In this document: in pieces, positions 62,336 to 64,000 of the stretch
How positions within the stretch are numbered: position 1 is the stretch's first letter
Layout of the letters: every line of letters begins with the position of its first letter
DNA from: CAWAMR01 sp963783095
GTDB lineage: Bacteria > Planctomycetota > Planctomycetia > Gemmatales > Gemmataceae
DNA length: 64,000 nucleotides
NCBI GenBank assembly: GCA_963783095.1
Contig: CAWAMR010000003.1
Coordinates: 186,001 to 250,000, forward strand
Direction: 5' to 3'
Made by a program: the position numbers and the translations under genes
The notes under the pieces: generated by a model
What the model was told of the DNA's origin: nothing
Databases searched by the model: none
What the model saw: the letters and a program-made list of their open reading frames with translations, nothing else

Positions 62336-62860
62336 GTGCTGAAATCCTTTTTGAATAGCCAAATCCTTCTTAGCAACGGCTCCAGGGTACTCGCCGATAA
62401 GGTCGCATATTGGTTGAGAGAAATTCGAGATTTGGCGGAGGGAGATGAAACGGATCGCGAAATGCTCGCAACCCTTCGCAAACTAGCGCTTGGCGAAAAA
62501 GTTCATCCTGAATTGACGGCGCAACTGCAGACTCTCAAGGATGATTATTTTCTGAAAGACGACGGACAATTACATGAAGAATTGGGTCAAGTGATCCTTG
62601 CATCGGTTCGAGGGGTGGGCAAAGCACTGCATGTGGATCCCCCCTTCGTCAGCGCGAAGGATCGTGTGCTTGTCGATTTAATCACCAGTATCAAATCGGT
62701 TGAGATTTCCTTTGACGAAAAACAGGCTGCAGATATATTCAGCGAGGCGCTCGCCCCAGACGAGATAGATGCGAAGCTCAAGTTGGATGTAAGAGAGTTG
62801 AAAAAAAGCTTGGAAGAGAGGAAGAAGGACCAAGAGCCGCCCGCGCCGACGAAGGGTTGA
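62336..62860 (+). CDS. Hypothetical protein of the CHAT operon
   Basis: From GTG 62336 (no clear ribosome site; the MNHF mini-frame ends just before) it has 174 residues, all helical: LREIRDLAEGDETDREMLATLRKLALGEKVHPELTAQLQTL, VSAKDRVLVDLITSIKSVEISFDEKQAADIFSEALAP. The C-terminus is highly charged (KKSLEERKKDQEPPAPTKG). Not recognised. It follows CHAT by 103 bp on the same strand. Confidence 0.5.
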   Translation: MLKSFLNSQILLSNGSRVLADKVAYWLREIRDLAEGDETDREMLATLRKLALGEKVHPELTAQLQTLKDDYFLKDDGQLHEELGQVILASVRGVGKALHVDPPFVSAKDRVLVDLITSIKSVEISFDEKQAADIFSEALAPDEIDAKLKLDVRELKKSLEERKKDQEPPAPTKG

Positions 62861-63055
62861 TTGGGCTCTTCGATGTCTCCTGTCGATGTGGCATGCAAGC
62901 ATTTTTTTCGCCATACAACTGTCACATTCTCCCAAATCGTTCGCTGTAGCATTGTGTTGTAAAACGTCACTGGCGTTATGTTGAGACTTTGGAATTCACA
63001 ACGCCCGTGGACAATATCAACGTGATTCCTCGCCCTTTTGATGCTGGGTGAAACA

Positions 63056-63256
63056 ATGCCAACGCACATTCTTGACGAGGATTTTCTTGCCTTGCTAAGG
63101 CTGGAAGATGATGGATGTACACTTTTCCCAGATGAACCAGCACCCGCGGCTCCGAGCGAATCTCGAAGACCGGAACCTGGGCTTCACAACAACGAAAGTG
63201 ATTTTTCTGAAGATCAATCCAAGGAGAACAAAGATGATGAAGGCACATCCCGCTAG
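63056..63256 (+). CDS. Small acidic protein
   Basis: From ATG 63056 it has 66 residues: MPTHILDEDFLALLRLEDDG, then an acidic disordered tail with SESRRPEPGLHNNESDFSEDQSKENKDDEG. It overlaps the next gene by 23 bp. It may be an interaction peptide; unknown. Confidence 0.45.
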   Translation: MPTHILDEDFLALLRLEDDGCTLFPDEPAPAAPSESRRPEPGLHNNESDFSEDQSKENKDDEGTSR

Positions 63257-63449
63257 TCGCTCTGAACTACTAGCAGACATTCAACGCAACAAGAAACTCG
63301 CCAAGGAAATCGCCTCTGTCTTTTGTGCGTCAGGGAAGGCCGAGGAACTGTTTCTCGAATTCGTTATGGACATCGGAGTAGAGATTCATGAAATCCATGA
63401 GTCTGCCCGCATGGCGATGAGATTCTATCCGGAAAACGTTTTGGGTTAA
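63234..63449 (+). CDS. Small helical protein
   Basis: The start ATG 63234 has AAGGAG seven bases upstream. The 71 residues (KAHPASRSELLADIQRNKKLAKEIASVFCASGKAEELFLEFVMDIGVEIHEIHESARMAM) are helical. The stop overlaps the following ATG by one base (TAATG). Confidence 0.55.
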   Translation: MMKAHPASRSELLADIQRNKKLAKEIASVFCASGKAEELFLEFVMDIGVEIHEIHESARMAMRFYPENVLG

Positions 63450-63679
63450 TGCGAACACTCCTGGGCTTGCAGCTCGGGAGTTTTCATCTTTGCATCATGA
63501 AGCACGCCACCGCATTCGCATCATCACTTTTTTCAGATGCTGGCCCATGCAGGCGAACCAATTCGTCTCACATGCCCAGGCGGAATGAGGAAACCACCCA
63601 CCGCAACAACTCCAAAAATCACGGCCAACCGGTAGGACGAAGGGTGGTCAGACATTCGTCTGGAATGAATGGCCAATGA
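63449..63679 (+). CDS. Possible small basic protein in overlapping chain
   Basis: Its ATG overlaps the preceding stop (TAATG) and its stop overlaps the next ATG (ATGA, 63676-63679), so it is bracketed by coupling signals. The 76-residue product is basic and polar (MPRRNEETTHRNNSKNHGQP). The composition is not clearly natural, so it is tentative. Confidence 0.35.
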   Translation: MRTLLGLQLGSFHLCIMKHATAFASSLFSDAGPCRRTNSSHMPRRNEETTHRNNSKNHGQPVGRRVVRHSSGMNGQ

Positions 63680-64000
63680 GAAAGCGCCATCCTGCCGAAC
63701 GTGAGAAAAGCCTCCTGGCACTTCTCGATACTTGTGTCGCTTGGCCAGACACCTGGGTATCGTTGCGAAAGCTCCACACCTCGAGTCTCCTCAAGGAAAA
63801 CCGTCAAACTCTCAGTCTCCCTTCCGAAGTTAGCCTATCGACGATACTCAATCACCTCCACGAATTGGCCTCCCTTTGCAGGATGGAAAACCTGCTGTTC
63901 CCGGAAGAAAAACGGCAGATTTCCCAGTTTTACGAAGGTGCCAAGGAAAGGCTTGAGAGAATCAGGCCGCTGTTGGTGGGGTTGATCCGGCTGACGGAAC
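63676..64000 (+). CDS. Hypothetical protein, runs off the window
   Basis: From ATG 63676 the frame MRKRHPAEREKSLLALLDTC, VAWPDTWVSLRKLHTSSLLK stays open to the edge (108 residues visible) with helical ENLLFPEEKRQISQFYEGAKERLERIRPLLVG. Its start is coupled to the stop upstream. Not recognised; 3' end missing. Confidence 0.6.
   Translation, partial: MRKRHPAEREKSLLALLDTCVAWPDTWVSLRKLHTSSLLKENRQTLSLPSEVSLSTILNHLHELASLCRMENLLFPEEKRQISQFYEGAKERLERIRPLLVGLIRLTE

Overview
The window looks like the chromosome of a planctomycete, most likely of the Gemmataceae (inference). The signs are an extracellular protein with an N-terminal LEDRSLPS motif, a small ECF sigma factor translationally coupled to a membrane Ser/Thr kinase, a WPQFRGP beta-propeller protein, a kinase-style TPR protein, giant low-complexity repeat proteins and hairpin-forming dispersed repeats between genes. 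Gene density is moderate, both strands are used, and several genes carry single-base frameshifts.

Region 1 (1-15 kb) is ordinary chromosome: the tail of a TPR protein, a secreted beta-helix protein, the sigma factor/kinase pair (kinase frameshifted), a frameshifted PQQ-type propeller, a sugar isomerase/epimerase-like TIM barrel, a NIPSNAP protein, a DRG/OBG-like GTPase and purine nucleoside phosphorylase. Most gaps between genes hold large inverted repeats. Region 2 (15-19.6 kb) is gene-poor: a 46-bp 3' remnant of tRNA-Arg(UCU), a degenerate IS630-type element interrupted by a 292-bp MITE-like insertion, two hypothetical genes and a diverged 116-bp repeat. Region 3 (19.6-24.3 kb) is a heptose/glycan cluster: hldC-hldA-TPR glycosyltransferase on the minus strand and a methyltransferase on the plus strand.

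Region 4 (25-41 kb) holds two paralogous giant Ser/Thr/Asp repeat proteins on the minus strand. Both have eight 92-residue units and the same junction motif before the C-terminus, but unrelated C-terminal tip domains. Each is followed by a different small exported protein (LRR or TPR). Both copies have lost their N-terminus: one is joined to a transposase remnant, the other to a fragment of an island gene. The second copy has at least six frameshifts.

Region 5 (41-57 kb) is an integrated mobile island: a large ParB-like protein, MobF relaxase-helicase, P4-type integrase with a tRNA-like att core, AlpA-type regulator, XRE regulator, three toxin-antitoxin pairs plus a broken VapC, and several conserved small accessory genes. 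Two of its genes share a 167-nt hairpin-rich leader and two share an upstream motif. Region 6 (57-64 kb) holds an apparent operon of ECF sigma factor, membrane-anchored zinc-ribbon-like protein and exported TPR-CHAT protease-like protein, then a chain of small overlapping genes running off the window.

The best candidates for undescribed biology are the tip-swapped giant proteins with their exported partners, the sigma factor/membrane protein/CHAT operon, and the conserved hairpin leader.
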